Shown here: piece by piece, positions 1-8,994 of the stretch
Layout: each line of letters begins with the position of its first letter
Numbering within the stretch: position 1 is the stretch's first letter
NCBI RefSeq assembly: GCF_028747805.1
Contig: NZ_CP114887.1
Span: 1,233,501 to 1,297,500 of the forward strand
Length of the DNA: 64,000 nt
Direction of reading: 5' to 3'
DNA from: Solibacillus daqui
GTDB taxonomy: Bacteria > Bacillota > Bacilli > Bacillales_A > Planococcaceae
Program-made: the position numbers and the translations under genes
The notes under the pieces: generated by a model
Told to the model about the DNA's origin: nothing
The model's database searches: none
What the model saw: only the letters and a program-made list of their open reading frames with translations

Positions 1-326
1 TCAATCGGGCTAAACGGTTTGGAAACGAAAAAGTTTGCCCCTTTTTCTAATGCAATTTGACGATCTGACTCTTGCGCTTTCGCAGTAAGCATTAAAATTG
101 GGGTGTTTTCTTTTACCTGTGCTGGAATACGTTCAATGACTTCAAGTCCTGTCAAGTTAGGCATCATATAATCTAAGATGACAAGATCATAAGGTTGTTG
201 ATTGATTTTATTGAGCGCATCTAATCCGTCATCCGCTTCGTCAATTTCATATCCTAAATCTTCTAACGTATCACAAATAAGCATTCTTAAAATTTCTTCA
301 TCATCTGCTACTAGTATTTTCTTCAT
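1..326 (-). CDS. Response regulator receiver protein, C-terminus beyond window
   Basis: About 108 residues of a receiver (REC) domain are visible. It starts ATG-Lys-Lys-Ile-Leu-Val-Ala-Asp-Asp-Glu-Glu, giving the acidic pocket, has the phosphoacceptor motif LVILDYMMP, then LMLTAK and the conserved Lys in VSKPF. The reading frame runs off the left edge, so any output domain is unseen. The start follows a Shine-Dalgarno (AAAGAGG) 21 bases after the stop of the upstream Hpt-REC-GGDEF-REC gene. The two are probably co-transcribed and may form one phosphorelay. Confidence 0.9.
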   Translation of the reverse strand, partial: MKKILVADDEEILRMLICDTLEDLGYEIDEADDGLDALNKINQQPYDLVILDYMMPNLTGLEVIERIPAQVKENTPILMLTAKAQESDRQIALEKGANFFVSKPFSPI

Positions 327-347
327 ATCGTTACCTCTTTCTAATTT

Positions 348-1976
348 TTACATAAACATTCGGTTAATTAAATTTTGAATTCGATTTGAGACATCTGTAA
401 TGTTAAAAGGTTTCACAATATAGTCGTTCGCTCCATTTTTTAACGCTTCAACGACATGCTCATTGCCTTTTCTTCCTGTTAACATAGAAACAATAACTTC
501 GTTGGACGTGTGCTTCTCTCTAATTTTCTTCAGCACTTCAATGCCGTCCATTTTCGGCATCAATCCATCAAGTAATATAATGTATTTTGAATTCGGTTCA
601 TACCAATTAGAATTCAGGAAATTAAGCCCATTACTAAATTCCATTACTTCAATTTCATAGTTTTCGTTAATCGTCCAATTTTTAAAGTAGTTGGCAACCA
701 TGTTTCGGATAATGAATACATCATCAATGACAATAATTTTAATATTTACTTTCTTTGTTACAACGTCGGCTATATTATCAAATATTACCGAGCGATCTCT
801 CCCAGATTGCTTCGCTTCATACAGTGCTTGATCGGCCTTTTCTAACATTTTTTTAGGGTGGAGAAGACATGCATTGGCCTCAATTAACCCTGCTGAAAAA
901 GTTACATTGAAATTAACTCCATTCGCCGTGAAATCTTTATTCACCATTGCTTGACGAATTATTTCAATCAGAGAATAGGCATCTTGTACGGAAGTTTGAG
1001 GCAAGAGCATTACAAACTCTTCGCCACCATAGCGACAGAAGATATCTTGTTCTCGCTTTAATTCCATCACCAATGCGGCGAAGCCTTTTAAAACTTCATC
1101 GCCAACTAAATGACCGTATGTATCATTCACTTTTTTAAAGTAATCTAAATCTAAAATTACAACTGAAAAAGGTGTTTGATTGCGATTGTATTGTTGAATT
1201 AAATATTCAAATTGTGATTCTAAAAATTTTCGATTATATACTTGTGTTAATTCATCAATGATGATCGAGTGCTCTAATTCTTTTTTAAATGCTAATCGGT
1301 TCGTAACATAAGATATTAATATTTTTTCATCAATTGGCTTTGGAATGAAATCTAAAGCCCCTAATTCATATGCTTTCACATGATTTGCCTTGCAGTCATT
1401 TGCACTAATAATTGTTACAAACATTCGGTCTTTTTTGATCTTTTTCAGCGTTTCTAAAATAGAAAACCCATTGCCATCTGGTAGCATAATGTCTAAAAAT
1501 ACGATAGCGGGCTTTAGTTCGTAAATTAACTCCAACCCACGCTTTTCATTATAAGCAATAACAACGGTATAGCCATTTTTCTCTAAAACTCTTTTTATAT
1601 ACGAAATAAAAATAATATCGTCATCAATGACTAAAATTAATTCCTGATTTAACGTATGGTTTGGAATGGCTAGCTGTGTATCTTCATTCATTGGGTCTGC
1701 ATTTGTTTGATAAAAATGAATGCCTTCAATGAGTGTGGAAAGAAAAGCCTTCCATTCAGTTTTAATCCATTTATTATTGCTTGTTTCATCTAGTAAATAT
1801 AATTTTTCATTCGCAATTTGCGAGAAATCATCTAACCCAATAGTGCCTGCGGTTCCTTTTAAATTGTGAAGAAAACTATAAATTTCTCTTTCGGTAATAA
1901 ACTCTTGCTCAGACCAAGTTTTAAATTTTTCGAGCATTTGTTTGTAGATTAATTGCTGATATTTTAAAGTATCCAT
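348..1976 (-). CDS. Hpt-REC-GGDEF-REC phosphorelay/diguanylate cyclase protein
   Basis: This 542-residue cytoplasmic protein has four modules. An N-terminal Hpt domain carries the phosphorylatable His37 in HNLKGTAG. A first receiver spans about 113-230 (Asp162 in FLDIMLPDG, Lys213). A GGDEF domain spans about 232-398, with the active-site variant GGEEF at 317-321 and an inhibitory RxxD site (REQD, 308-311) five residues before it. A second receiver spans about 412-535 (Asp470 in LLDGLMPKMDG, Lys522). The GGEEF motif and I-site suggest an active, feedback-inhibited cyclic-di-GMP synthase gated by two receivers, with Hpt passing phosphate on. It has no transmembrane segment. It lies upstream of a stand-alone receiver gene and is divergent from the citrate-type sensor kinase. 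The domain calls are secure; catalytic activity is inferred. Confidence 0.93.
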   Translation of the reverse strand: MDTLKYQQLIYKQMLEKFKTWSEQEFITEREIYSFLHNLKGTAGTIGLDDFSQIANEKLYLLDETSNNKWIKTEWKAFLSTLIEGIHFYQTNADPMNEDTQLAIPNHTLNQELILVIDDDIIFISYIKRVLEKNGYTVVIAYNEKRGLELIYELKPAIVFLDIMLPDGNGFSILETLKKIKKDRMFVTIISANDCKANHVKAYELGALDFIPKPIDEKILISYVTNRLAFKKELEHSIIIDELTQVYNRKFLESQFEYLIQQYNRNQTPFSVVILDLDYFKKVNDTYGHLVGDEVLKGFAALVMELKREQDIFCRYGGEEFVMLLPQTSVQDAYSLIEIIRQAMVNKDFTANGVNFNVTFSAGLIEANACLLHPKKMLEKADQALYEAKQSGRDRSVIFDNIADVVTKKVNIKIIVIDDVFIIRNMVANYFKNWTINENYEIEVMEFSNGLNFLNSNWYEPNSKYIILLDGLMPKMDGIEVLKKIREKHTSNEVIVSMLTGRKGNEHVVEALKNGANDYIVKPFNITDVSNRIQNLINRMFM

Positions 1977-2256
1977 TTACTTTCTCTCCATTAATTGTTT
2001 TCTATATTACATAGTATATCCTTATGAACAAGAAAACTAGATTAAATTAACCATATTAATGGTGAATTTTTGGAACTGTTAAAGATTTGCACACTCAAAA
2101 AAATTGACGAGGATAATGCTACATTACGGTGATTGGATTTTTATTTGTTATTTGAGTCATCGCTTTCTAACTAAAATTACTTTTGGTCTAATAAAAATGA
2201 AAATTCTGTGTTATTTTTAGATATAAGTGGAAAAAAATCAAAAGGAAGCTAATGGT

Positions 2257-3840
2257 ATGAAAAGAAGCTCGTGGAATTTTCGTTTTTTTAAATACAATAT
2301 GATTTTGGCCATTATTATTATTTTTATCGTGCTAATTTCGGCTTATTATGTGTTAGGTCAAATCGTTGAAAAGGAGATAGGTGAGCGCGCTGTAAATGTA
2401 GCAGAGGTTACTGCACTTCATCCTGTAGTGATTGAAGGGCTGAAAAAAGATACGACATCACCTGAAATTCAAGAAGTCGCCAAACAGATTCAAAAAAGCG
2501 CGGAGGCCGAATATGTTGTAATCGGTGATGAAAACGAAATTCGCTATGCACACCCTGTGAAAGAGAGAATTGGTCAACGAATGGTAGGGGATGATAACGA
2601 AGAGGCGTTAATTCATGGACGATCCTATATGTCGATTGCAGAAGGGACTTTAGGTGAAGCGCTTCGAGGGAAGGCTCCTGTTTTCGATGAAAATCGCAAT
2701 ATCATTGGTGTCGTGTCAGTTGGATATTTATATGAGGATATTTTTTCAATGAATATTAATTATACGAAAAATTTATTGCTTGTTTTGGCAATAGCAATCG
2801 TATTATCGGTTCTCTTATCTAGCTATTTGGCAAATAAATTAAAAAAACAACTACTCAATTACGAGCCACAGGAAATCGTCAAAATTTTATCAGAACGAAA
2901 TGTGATTTTAGAAACAATTCGTGAAGCGATAATCATGGTAGATCGTAACGGCATCATTACATTAAGTAACCAAGCCGCAAATGATATTTTAACTAGTAAT
3001 AATTCGGTAATTGGTGAAAATATAAAACAAGTACTACCAAATACGCAATTACTACGTGTTATGGAAACAGGTAAAGAGCAGCTAAATCGTGTGATGACCA
3101 TTAATGGAACAAAAACGTTGGTAAACCGCATACCACTTGTAAATAATGGGGAGGTTTCTGGCGTGGTAGCAAGCTTTAGACCGTTTGAAGAGATTGATTT
3201 AGTCGCAAATGAATTATCCCAAGTTAAGCAATTTATTGAATCGCTTCGAGCACAAACTCATGAATATAATAACTTTTTGTACACAATATCGGGGTTGATT
3301 CAATTAAATGAATATGAGGAAGCATTGTATTTGATTCATTCGGAGCGTCTAGGGAATCATGCATTAATTGCGTTTATTAATGAGCATATTAAAGATATGT
3401 TTATTAATGGTTTAATAATAGGATTTTATAATCGGGCGAAAGAGTTGAAGGTTACACTTGTGTTAGATGAGGATAGTAGTTGTGGGAAGCTCGGTCATCT
3501 CATGGAGAAGCATATGTTTATCTCGATATTGGGGAATTTAATGACAAATGCATTTGAGGCAGTAGAACATTTGGAAGAAGAAGAGCGAATCATCCGCATT
3601 TATATTTATGAAAGTGAAAAAGAGGTTATTTGTGAGATAGAGGATTCAGGGGAAGGTATTCGAGAAGATCAAATGAAAGAAATATTTAAATTAAAGAGCT
3701 CCACAAAAGATAAAGATACGAGGGGCTATGGTTTACATATTGTACAGGATAATTTAAAAGCACTAAACGGCACGATTGCAATCGAAAAAGGCGATTTAGG
3801 CGGTGCATTATTTATTGTTTCAATTCCAAAAGAGGGGTGA
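2257..3840 (+). CDS. CitA/DcuS-family sensor histidine kinase
   Basis: Membrane sensor kinase of the di/tricarboxylate-sensing family. With the ATG at 2257, transmembrane segments lie at about residues 12-34 and 172-192 and flank an extracytoplasmic single-Cache/PASp sensor. A cytoplasmic PAS follows (about 210-310), then an H-box RAQTHEYNNF with His335 of the SpoOB-like type, and an ATPase domain with N-box NLMTNAFEAVE, DSGEGI and GYGLHIV. A GTG at 2227 would add ten residues but has no ribosome binding site, whereas AAAAGGAAG precedes the ATG at 2257, so the ATG is preferred. The response regulator begins where this gene ends and tctCBA lies beyond. By analogy with known kinases of this family it probably senses external citrate or a related acid; the ligand is inferred from context. 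Confidence 0.93.
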   Translation: MKRSSWNFRFFKYNMILAIIIIFIVLISAYYVLGQIVEKEIGERAVNVAEVTALHPVVIEGLKKDTTSPEIQEVAKQIQKSAEAEYVVIGDENEIRYAHPVKERIGQRMVGDDNEEALIHGRSYMSIAEGTLGEALRGKAPVFDENRNIIGVVSVGYLYEDIFSMNINYTKNLLLVLAIAIVLSVLLSSYLANKLKKQLLNYEPQEIVKILSERNVILETIREAIIMVDRNGIITLSNQAANDILTSNNSVIGENIKQVLPNTQLLRVMETGKEQLNRVMTINGTKTLVNRIPLVNNGEVSGVVASFRPFEEIDLVANELSQVKQFIESLRAQTHEYNNFLYTISGLIQLNEYEEALYLIHSERLGNHALIAFINEHIKDMFINGLIIGFYNRAKELKVTLVLDEDSSCGKLGHLMEKHMFISILGNLMTNAFEAVEHLEEEERIIRIYIYESEKEVICEIEDSGEGIREDQMKEIFKLKSSTKDKDTRGYGLHIVQDNLKALNGTIAIEKGDLGGALFIVSIPKEG

Positions 3841-3845
3841 TTGGT

Positions 3846-4535
3846 TTGAGCAAGCAGATCGAAGTGTTAATTATTGAAGATGATATACGAATTGCGCAAA
3901 TCCATGAAAAGTTTTTAAATCAAATCGAGGGATTTAAAACAATCGGGATGGCACATACAATTGAAGAGGCAAAAATGTGGATAGAAACTTTAAAGCCAGA
4001 TTTGGTATTATTGGACATTTATTTCCCAGATGGTCTAGGAGTTAGCATTATCGATATGATTGCAGAGCACAAGATGCAGACGGATATTATTTTAATTACG
4101 GCTGCAGCAGAGATAGAGATTGTGAAAAAAGCCTATACTAGCGGTGTGACGGATTTTTTATTGAAGCCAATTACATTGCAAAAATTTACGTATTGTTTAG
4201 AGAAATATAAAGAAAAGCATCAAATTTTATCGTCCAATCAACATTTTCAAGCAGAGCAAATCCAAAAACTTTGGGATCATTATTCCGTTCCAAAGATTGA
4301 GCAAAATAAAAGCCCAAAAGGCATCGATATAATTACCAAAAATAAAATTATTGAATTTGTGATGACCATTGATGGAGGAATTACAGCGGAAAGCTTAGGT
4401 GCTGAAATAGGGATAAGTCGTACAACGGCGAGACGATATTTAGAGCACTTAATGGAAGAAAAGATTATTTTTGTCGAACATGTATATGGCTCGGTTGGTA
4501 GACCAGAGCGAAGATATTTTAGTACACGCAGCTGA
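3846..4535 (+). CDS. CitB/DcuR-type response regulator
   Basis: Partner of the preceding kinase. The N-terminal receiver has the acidic pair in IIEDD, phosphoacceptor Asp57 in LVLLDIYFPDG and Lys in LLKPI. The C-terminal half carries a winged helix-turn-helix (AESLGAEIGISRTTARRYL) typical of CitT/DcuR/MalR regulators. A GTG at 3837 overlaps the kinase stop by three bases, but AGAGGGG is better spaced for the TTG at 3846, so that start is chosen; the GTG cannot be excluded. It is expected to bind AT-rich sites in the 287-base gap upstream of tctC and activate the transporter, as in related systems. Confidence 0.92.
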   Translation: MSKQIEVLIIEDDIRIAQIHEKFLNQIEGFKTIGMAHTIEEAKMWIETLKPDLVLLDIYFPDGLGVSIIDMIAEHKMQTDIILITAAAEIEIVKKAYTSGVTDFLLKPITLQKFTYCLEKYKEKHQILSSNQHFQAEQIQKLWDHYSVPKIEQNKSPKGIDIITKNKIIEFVMTIDGGITAESLGAEIGISRTTARRYLEHLMEEKIIFVEHVYGSVGRPERRYFSTRS

Positions 4536-4557
4536 TTAATTCGGCTGCTTTTTTTCT
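4528..4557 (+). terminator. Rho-independent terminator of the two-component operon
   Basis: GCAGC at 4528-4532 pairs with GCTGC at 4544-4548 and is followed by seven T. The left arm includes the last codon and stop of the response regulator, so the regulator and tctCBA transcripts are probably separate. Confidence 0.8.
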
Positions 4558-4569
4558 GTTAAGAAAACT

Positions 4570-4674
4570 AAAGCGCCAGCCCCCTCGTCCAATTCGATCC
4601 TTCCTGTAAAAGTGGTAGAACGTGTACTTTTGCGTCGGGTCCTCCAATGTCACTCGGGGCTGAACAGGCGCTTT
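4570..4674 (+). repeat. Family II structured intergenic element, copy 1
   Basis: A 105-base segment folds into nested stems: AAAGCGCC/GGCGCTTT (4570-4577 with 4667-4674), AGCCCC/GGGGCT (4578-4583 with 4656-4661), GATCC/GGGTC (4596-4600 with 4637-4641) and GTAAAAGT/ACTTTTGC (4606-4613 with 4626-4633, one G-T). A second copy at 58738-58848 keeps every stem with different bases, while unpaired stretches such as CTCCAAT are conserved. It lies between the two-component operon terminator and tctC. Function is unknown: either a structured RNA or a small mobile repeat. Confidence 0.7.
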
Positions 4675-4776
4675 ACCGCTTTTGTTCTGTGAACATTATG
4701 AACAAAATGAATTTTATGTAATTAAAAGTTAATATTTCGCTAATATATAAAATTTACAAATTATCCTTTTTAATAA

Positions 4777-4790
4777 AGATAGCGCTTACA
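4777..4790. promoter_or_regulatory. Candidate CcpA (cre) site upstream of tctC
   Basis: AGATAGCGCTTACA differs from the CcpA consensus TGWAANCGNTNWCA at two positions and keeps the central CG. It lies 33 bases before tctC. Carbon catabolite repression of a tricarboxylate transporter is expected in Bacillota. The AT-rich bases 4715-4770 just before it are the likely promoter and response-regulator target, but no clear -35/-10 pair was assigned. Confidence 0.45.
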
Positions 4791-4822
4791 AAGAGTGCAA
4801 AACATTTAGGGGGGATTTCTTT

Positions 4823-5845
4823 ATGTCATTCAAAAAGAAATTATTAGCACTATTTTCTGCAACTACGCTGAGCTTAGCATTAGCAGCTTGTAGTGATAGC
4901 AGTGATGGGGAAAGCAAATCAACAAGCGATTATCCGAAAAACAATATTACAATTGTTGCGCCATCTGGAGCTGGTGGGGGCTGGGATTTAACGGCTCGTG
5001 CAATCGGTAAAACAATGAATGAGACAGGTTTAATTGATAAATCGATTACAATCGAAAATCAACCTGGTGGTGGCGGTGCGGTATTCATGGCATCGTACGC
5101 AACGAAAGAAGCGAAAAATGATTATATGTTAATGGTGAAATCACCACCAATTTTAATAAATAATTTAAAAGCAGAAGGAAATAGTCCATATGGCTATAAG
5201 GATACAACACCGCTTGCACAATTAACAAAAGACTATGGGGCGATTGTTGTAAAAAATGATTCGCCTTACCAAACAATTAAAGATTTACTTGATGCAATTA
5301 AAGCAGATCCATCAGCTTTAACTTTAGCAGGCGGTTCTGCACCGGGCTCTATGGACCATTTAATTACAATTTTACCTGCTTATGAGTATGGAATTGACCC
5401 GAAAGCAGTTAAATACGTGTCTTATGACGGCGGCGGGGAAGCAATGGCTGCATTATTAGGTAGTAATGCAGACGCAATCGGTACAGATATCTCGACAGTA
5501 ACTTCATATGTAAAGAGTGGGGACGTTCGTGTATTGGCGGTAACTTCACCTGAAAAACTAGCAATCGAAGGCTTAGAAGATATTCCAACTTTATATGATG
5601 AAGGCATTGAAACAGAGTTCACAATTTGGCGTGGTATTTTTGGGCCGAAAGATATGTCTGAAGGTGCAAAAGATTACTGGATTGAAAAATTAACAGCTTT
5701 AAATGATAAAGAAGAGTGGAAATCAGCGTTAGCACGTAATGGTTGGGAACAAGAATTCCGTGCAGGGGATGACTTTACAAAATTCTTAGAAGAACAAGAG
5801 GCATCTATCGTAGAAATTTTAACAGCTTTAGGTATGCAGAAGTAA
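4823..5845 (+). CDS. tctC: Tripartite tricarboxylate transporter substrate-binding lipoprotein TctC
   Basis: 340-residue extracytoplasmic binding protein. It has a lipoprotein signal peptide with lipobox LAAC and acylated Cys23, followed by a Ser/Asp-rich linker, then a Bug/TctC fold: the N-terminal beta strand ITIVAPSGAGGGWDLTARAI and a central segment SYDGGGEAMAALLG. It captures a carboxylate, by family citrate or a similar acid, and delivers it to TctAB. The start has a strong ribosome site (AGGGGGG) nine bases upstream. It is the first gene of tctCBA, behind a candidate cre site and the CitA/DcuS-type two-component system, and is separated from tctB by a hairpin that could favour higher expression of the binding protein. 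Confidence 0.93.
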   Translation: MSFKKKLLALFSATTLSLALAACSDSSDGESKSTSDYPKNNITIVAPSGAGGGWDLTARAIGKTMNETGLIDKSITIENQPGGGGAVFMASYATKEAKNDYMLMVKSPPILINNLKAEGNSPYGYKDTTPLAQLTKDYGAIVVKNDSPYQTIKDLLDAIKADPSALTLAGGSAPGSMDHLITILPAYEYGIDPKAVKYVSYDGGGEAMAALLGSNADAIGTDISTVTSYVKSGDVRVLAVTSPEKLAIEGLEDIPTLYDEGIETEFTIWRGIFGPKDMSEGAKDYWIEKLTALNDKEEWKSALARNGWEQEFRAGDDFTKFLEEQEASIVEILTALGMQK

Positions 5846-5851
5846 TGAAGT

Positions 5852-5879
5852 AATGCGGGCAATTTAAGCTGCTCGCATT
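5852..5879 (+). terminator. Intercistronic hairpin after tctC
   Basis: AATGCGGGCA pairs with TGCTCGCATT around an eight-base loop, followed only by TTCCTTC instead of a T-run. It is more likely an mRNA-stabilising or partial-termination hairpin than a full terminator, giving more TctC than TctBA. Confidence 0.5.
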
Positions 5880-5899
5880 TCCTTCTAGGAGGTAGGGGC

Positions 5900-6364
5900 A
5901 TGAATTTAAAATTCGATCAAATTGCGAGTGTTGTCTTTTTAGCAATCGGGATTTTGGTAACTGTAGAATCTCAAAAAATCTCAAGTAGCGCATATGGCTC
6001 TACAATTGGACCAAATACATTTCCAATGGGCTTAGGCATATTATTGATTGTTTTAAGTGTTTTGTTATTCATTGAAACGATTCAAAATAAGAAAACCTAT
6101 AAAATTGTTGGGGAACATGAAGATATTAAATCGCCTAATTATAAACGATTTATCATCATTTTTTTATCGGCATTAGGTTATGTACTACTGTTGGACGTAT
6201 TAGGCTATTTAATAACGACGTTTGTATTCTTGGTTATCGGATTCCAAACTTTAGAGCGCGGAAAAATACTGACATCTATTATTATAGCGGCAGTGTTTTC
6301 GAGTGTGATTTACTTTGGATTCGTCAATGTATTAGGCGGTTCATTACCAGGATTACCATTCTAG
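5900..6364 (+). CDS. tctB: Tripartite tricarboxylate transporter small membrane subunit TctB
   Basis: 154-residue membrane protein with about four hydrophobic segments (residues 8-25, 42-58, 81-104 and 112-150), matching the four-helix TctB family. It includes the family-typical PNTFPMGLGILLIVLSV near residue 35. It forms the small membrane component of the proton- or sodium-driven TctABC importer. The ATG follows AGGAGG with good spacing, and tctA begins 16 bases downstream. It has no enzymatic motif, so assignment rests on topology, size and position between tctC and tctA. Confidence 0.9.
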   Translation: MNLKFDQIASVVFLAIGILVTVESQKISSSAYGSTIGPNTFPMGLGILLIVLSVLLFIETIQNKKTYKIVGEHEDIKSPNYKRFIIIFLSALGYVLLLDVLGYLITTFVFLVIGFQTLERGKILTSIIIAAVFSSVIYFGFVNVLGGSLPGLPF

Positions 6365-6380
6365 AGAGGGGGGATACACG

Positions 6381-7907
6381 ATGGATACATTAGGATATTT
6401 ATTTGACGGTTTTGCGATTGCATTTCAGTGGTACAACATTCTTTTTGCATTATTAGGCGTAATTATTGGAACAGCCGTTGGGGTTTTACCGGGAATTGGG
6501 CCAATGTCAGGGGTTGCATTATTAATCCCGGTAACTGCTACTTTAACGTCTGGTCTTCCATTAGAAGTAGCTGCGACTAGCTCAATCATCTTACTAGCAG
6601 GTGTTTACTATGGGGCAATGTATGGTGGATCTACAACATCTATTTTATTGAATACGCCTGGTGAGTCCTCTTCAGTTGTTACGACATTAGATGGTTATCA
6701 AATGGCCAAACAAGGTCGTGCGGGCTCAGCTTTATCAATTGCAGCAATTGGTTCATTCGTGGCGGGGATTGTATCGTTAATTGGTTTAGTGTTATTGGCA
6801 CGTCCTCTTTCAAAAATAGCGATTAACTTTGGCCCAGCGGAGTATTTCTCATTAATGTTATTAGGTTTAGCGGCAGTGAGCGGATTGGCAGGTAAATCGA
6901 TTACAAAAGCATTAATTATGACAGTTATTGGCTTATTGTTGGGGACAATCGGAATCGATGTAGTATCGGGAATTGCTCGTTTTACATATGACCAACCAGT
7001 CCTATTTAGTGGTATTGAATTTTTAACAATTGCAGTTGGTTTATTTGCACTTGGTGAAGTGTTTAAAACAATCTTTGAAAAAGACGGAGAAGATGAGCCA
7101 GTAGCCAAAATTAATCGGGTATTACCTACTAAGCAAGATTTAAAAGATAGTGCAGCGCCAATTGGTCGTGGTTCGTTATTAGGGTTCTTCCTAGGTGTAT
7201 TACCTGGTGCTGGAGCTACATTAGCGTCATTCTTCGCTTATATCACAGAAAAGAAGATTAGTAAAAATCCAGAATCATTCGGTAAAGGCAATATTGCAGG
7301 AGTTGCTTCACCTGAGTCAGCAAATAATGCAGCATCTGGTGGTGCAATGATTCCATTATTAACGTTAGGTATCCCGGGTTCAGGAACAACGGCGATATTA
7401 ATGGGTGCATTCATTATGTATAATATTCAGCCAGGTCCGCTCTTATTTTCAGAGCATCCAGATGTAGCTTGGGGTTTAATAGCAAGTATGTTTATTGGGA
7501 ACTTAATGTTGTTAATATTAAACATGCCAATGGTAAAAATCTTTGCGAAAATTATTGAAACACCGAAGAAATATCTATTGCCAATCATTATTGCCATCTC
7601 AATTTTTGGGGTATATGCCGTTCAATATACAACGTTTGATTTATTATTGTTATTGGCTTGTGGTGTACTAGGGTATTTCTTTGCGAAAAATGATTTTCCG
7701 GTGGCTCCATTAGTACTAGCACTTGTATTGGGCCCGATGCTTGAAAATAATATGCGCCGTGCTTTAACAATTTCGAATGGTGATTATAATATTTTCGTTG
7801 CAAAGCCATTATCGTTAGTGTTCTTAGTTGTTGCGATGTTATGGATTATTATTCCAATAGTTTTAAAGTTACGTGGTAAAAATGTTATTATAAATGAAGA
7901 AGCTTAA
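6381..7907 (+). CDS. tctA: Tripartite tricarboxylate transporter large permease TctA
   Basis: 508-residue polytopic membrane protein with roughly 11-12 hydrophobic helices. It has the diagnostic TctA segment GVLPGIGPMSGVALLIPVT near residues 33-51 and the repeated half-motif GVLPGAGATLASFFAY, reflecting internal two-fold symmetry. It is the translocation channel of the TctCBA tricarboxylate importer. The length is normal for the family. It is the last gene of the operon, followed at once by a terminator. Substrate is inferred as citrate or another tricarboxylate from the family and the neighbouring CitA/DcuS-type sensor. Confidence 0.94.
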   Translation: MDTLGYLFDGFAIAFQWYNILFALLGVIIGTAVGVLPGIGPMSGVALLIPVTATLTSGLPLEVAATSSIILLAGVYYGAMYGGSTTSILLNTPGESSSVVTTLDGYQMAKQGRAGSALSIAAIGSFVAGIVSLIGLVLLARPLSKIAINFGPAEYFSLMLLGLAAVSGLAGKSITKALIMTVIGLLLGTIGIDVVSGIARFTYDQPVLFSGIEFLTIAVGLFALGEVFKTIFEKDGEDEPVAKINRVLPTKQDLKDSAAPIGRGSLLGFFLGVLPGAGATLASFFAYITEKKISKNPESFGKGNIAGVASPESANNAASGGAMIPLLTLGIPGSGTTAILMGAFIMYNIQPGPLLFSEHPDVAWGLIASMFIGNLMLLILNMPMVKIFAKIIETPKKYLLPIIIAISIFGVYAVQYTTFDLLLLLACGVLGYFFAKNDFPVAPLVLALVLGPMLENNMRRALTISNGDYNIFVAKPLSLVFLVVAMLWIIIPIVLKLRGKNVIINEEA

Positions 7908-7917
7908 GGGAAGAGAA

Positions 7918-7940
7918 GTCGTCAATTGGCGGCTTTTTTT
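7918..7940 (+). terminator. Terminator after tctA
   Basis: GTCGTC pairs with GGCGGC around AATT (two G-T pairs), followed by seven T. It ends the tctCBA transcript. Confidence 0.8.
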
Positions 7941-7982
7941 CGTATTAGCAGGACAATCCGAATAAAGAAAGGTTGGTAGGAA

Positions 7983-8960
7983 ATGAAAATCGTTCAACAA
8001 TATGTTCTTGGTAGTGCAGATGTATTGCAAGTAGAGGAAGTAGCAATACCAACAATTGAGGAGCATGAAGTGTTAATTAAAGGTTACTTTACAAGTATCA
8101 ATTTTGCAGATATTAAGGCGCGGACAGGAGTTAAAGGTGAGCCAACATTTCCTTTTACAATCGGGCTTGATTTAGTTGGAGAAATTGTGGAAAGCAAAAG
8201 TGAGAATTTTAAGGTTGGTCAAAAAGTAATGGCTTTTCCGAAAAATGGGTCTTACCGAGAATATGCTATTGCGTCAGAGCACCTCACATTTTTGCTTCCA
8301 GATGAAATTGATTTAAAACAAGTTGCTGCGATGCCGACTGTCATGATTTTAAGCTATATTTTACTGATGCAAATTGCACAGGTGAAGGAAACGGATACGA
8401 TTGTTGTTCATAGCGCGAGTGGTGGTGTTGGTTCGAGCTTGATTCAGCTAGCAGTAATAATAGGTGTAAAGCAAATCATTGGCACGGTTGGCTCGGTTCA
8501 AAAGGCGAGCTTTGTAGAAAATTTAGGCGCGAATGCAGTTTATACGTATGATAATTTTGTTGAAGGAGTGAATGAGCGAACGAATGGCAAAGGTGCAGAT
8601 GTCATTTTTGATTCGGTAGCAGGTGCAGTGACTACAAAAAGCTTGCATTGTTTGGCAAATTACGGAACACTTGTACAGTTTGGGAATAGTAGTGGTCAAC
8701 CAGGAACGTTTTCAACCAATGATGTACATAATAGTTGCCGTAATGTAAAAGGATTTAGTTTAGGAACAACGAGAAAAGAAGATCCTTCAAGATTAAAGCC
8801 TGTTGTAGAAAAAATTATTTCGTATATTGAAAAGGGTATGCTACAAGTTCCGATAGAACGTATTTATTCATTAAACGACATACAAGAAGCACATCAATTG
8901 ATGGAAAGTCGTGCACATCAAGGGAAAATCCTAATTCAACTGAACGGTGAAATAGTATAA
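7983..8960 (+). CDS. Zinc-independent quinone oxidoreductase (MDR family)
   Basis: 325-residue NADPH-dependent medium-chain dehydrogenase/reductase. The N-terminal GroES-like domain contains INFADIKARTG and lacks the Cys/His zinc ligands of alcohol dehydrogenases. The Rossmann domain has the quinone-reductase nucleotide loop HSASGGVGSSLIQLA near residues 139-153. Members reduce quinones or alpha,beta-unsaturated carbonyls; the real substrate cannot be read from sequence. It appears monocistronic, with a tctA terminator upstream and a gene fossil and convergent small gene downstream. The start has AAAGG about ten bases upstream. Confidence 0.88.
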   Translation: MKIVQQYVLGSADVLQVEEVAIPTIEEHEVLIKGYFTSINFADIKARTGVKGEPTFPFTIGLDLVGEIVESKSENFKVGQKVMAFPKNGSYREYAIASEHLTFLLPDEIDLKQVAAMPTVMILSYILLMQIAQVKETDTIVVHSASGGVGSSLIQLAVIIGVKQIIGTVGSVQKASFVENLGANAVYTYDNFVEGVNERTNGKGADVIFDSVAGAVTTKSLHCLANYGTLVQFGNSSGQPGTFSTNDVHNSCRNVKGFSLGTTRKEDPSRLKPVVEKIISYIEKGMLQVPIERIYSLNDIQEAHQLMESRAHQGKILIQLNGEIV

Positions 8961-8994
8961 AAAGAGTTTTGAAATAGAAATCATTCCATCACCC

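Noticed and set aside
2050..2063. Short palindrome ACCAT-ATTA-ATGGT in the divergent gap before the sensor kinase
   Set aside because: Too short and AT-rich to assign to any regulator; it could occur by chance.
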